Below are positions 7,489 to 8,008 of a stretch of 8,008 bases of DNA, piece by piece (positions within the stretch are counted from its first letter, which is position 1; each line of letters opens with the position of its first letter). The position numbers were made by a program, and so were the translations under genes. The notes under the pieces are model-generated. The model was not told the DNA's origin. It saw only the letters and a list, made by a program, of their open reading frames with translations, and searched no databases. Origin of the DNA: J089 sp964549745 (GTDB lineage: Bacteria; Fidelibacterota; Marinisomatia; Marinisomatales; J089); assembly GCA_964549745.1 (NCBI GenBank), contig CAZJWP010000105.1, positions 1 through 8,008 on the forward strand, written 5' to 3'.

Positions 7489-8008
7489 TTGAAGAGACAC
7501 GCCACAATCCTGTTCTTGTTCTGGGCGCTGACAACAGCCGGCGCTCAGAACACCCCGAACTGGTCCGTGAATCCGGCTGACTTCCAGTTCACATCCAATC
7601 TGACGGCGGTGGTGGAAGTGGACCACGAAATGGAAGCAGACAGCGCCGGTGTGCTGGGTGTTTTTTCCGGGGACTCATGCCGGGGCGTGGCCACACCGAC
7701 GAATGTGTTGGGCCAGTGGATGTATTTCCTGACGGCTTATTCCAATGTCACCGTGGAAAACTTGAGTTTAAGAGTCTATGTGTCCGCTTCGGATACGGTG
7801 GCCAATGTCCGGGATTCCCTGAGTTTTGTAGCCGGGAATTCAATCGGTTCCCCCACAAATCCGGATACACTGAGCGCTTTTTTGTTTTATGATCATATTC
7901 CCCTGGTTTCGGGTATTCCTGCGTTGACGATCGAAACCGGACACGCATTTCCCACCTTCGACTTAGACGATTATCTCACCGAATTAGACGGGGAGTCCGT
8001 GACATGGA
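7489..8008 (+). CDS. Secreted module A / Ig-like repeat protein, N-terminal part (runs off the window)
   Basis: The frame is open from a TTG at 7489 to the right edge (173 codons plus one base); an in-frame stop at 7444-7446 bounds it upstream. No ATG or GTG lies between that stop and 7489, and TTG starts a convincing signal peptide, MKRHATILFLFWALTTAGAQ, with cleavage near AGA-Q, so a TTG start is chosen. Residues ~23-126 are a third copy of the module found twice in the preceding protein: NWSVNPADFQF, LGVFSGDSCRGVATPTN, YFLTAYSN and FVAGNSIGSP. From about residue 135, IPALTIETGHAFPTFDLDDY followed by GESVTW looks like the start of a cadherin/Ig-like repeat common in large FCB surface proteins. 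The gene begins 14 bases after the stop of the giant gene, suggesting an operon. A T9SS tail is expected but lies outside the window. Confidence 0.82.
   Translation, partial: MKRHATILFLFWALTTAGAQNTPNWSVNPADFQFTSNLTAVVEVDHEMEADSAGVLGVFSGDSCRGVATPTNVLGQWMYFLTAYSNVTVENLSLRVYVSASDTVANVRDSLSFVAGNSIGSPTNPDTLSAFLFYDHIPLVSGIPALTIETGHAFPTFDLDDYLTELDGESVTW
7555..7866 (+). repeat. Module A, copy 3 (first domain of the downstream gene)
   Basis: Encodes residues ~23-126 of the downstream protein. W-x-V-x-P, GVFSGDSCRGVA, FLTAYSN and the FVAGNSIG end match the two copies in the giant protein. It is shorter and more diverged: the GE-x-L-x-FK stretch is replaced by VENLSLRVYVS. Confidence 0.75.

Noticed and set aside
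6722..7534. 270-codon open frame on the minus strand
   Set aside because: It lies entirely antisense to the giant gene's sorting domain and the next gene's start. The translation has no recognisable domain or signal peptide and looks like a codon-bias shadow of the strongly supported + frame.
1..8008. Prophage or mobile element
   Set aside because: The S74 domain alone suggests phage, but there are no capsid, tail, integrase or transposase genes and no terminal repeats, and both following genes encode exported FCB-type proteins.

Overview
The window looks like chromosomal DNA of a bacterium of the Fibrobacterota-Chlorobiota-Bacteroidota (FCB) assemblage or a related candidate phylum (Ignavibacteria, Marinimicrobia, KSB1, Calditrichota and Balneolota/Rhodothermota all fit). 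The main pointer is the end of the giant protein: an 'NFPNPFNPTT' motif followed by a type IX secretion (T9SS) / FlgD-Ig-like C-terminal sorting domain, a signature of these groups. No rRNA, tRNA or housekeeping gene is present, so the phylum cannot be fixed.

Layout, all on the + strand. (1) Positions 1-245 are the 3' end of a gene for a protein with a C-terminal peptidase S74 / intramolecular chaperone ('tail fibre') domain and a terminal coiled coil. (2) After a 47-base gap, positions 293-7474 hold one uninterrupted gene for a 2393-residue secreted multidomain protein. It has a signal peptide, an FN3-like domain, a transthyretin/carboxypeptidase-regulatory-like (TTR) domain that appears to carry two LamG jelly rolls inserted into it, two more TTR-like domains, a long Ser/Thr-rich beta region, several Ig-like domains, an A-B-B-A arrangement of two repeated modules, and the T9SS sorting domain. 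(3) After 14 bases a third gene begins at a TTG codon (7489) and runs off the right edge. It has a signal peptide, and its first domain is a third copy of module A.

The genes probably form one surface/secretion transcription unit: same strand, short gaps, no convincing terminator or promoter between them, signal peptides on both genes whose starts are visible, and a module shared by genes 2 and 3. The likely theme is cell-surface adhesion, carbohydrate binding or recognition, but no substrate can be read from the sequence and no enzymatic domain was recognised in the giant protein.

The points most worth following are the nested LamG-in-TTR architecture, the paired Ser/Thr-rich beta segments that superficially resemble aerolysin/ETX-MTX2 pore-formers, and the 'CRGVA' module repeated within and across neighbouring genes. 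No CRISPR array, insertion sequence, RNA gene or stretch over 300 bases without a gene was found.
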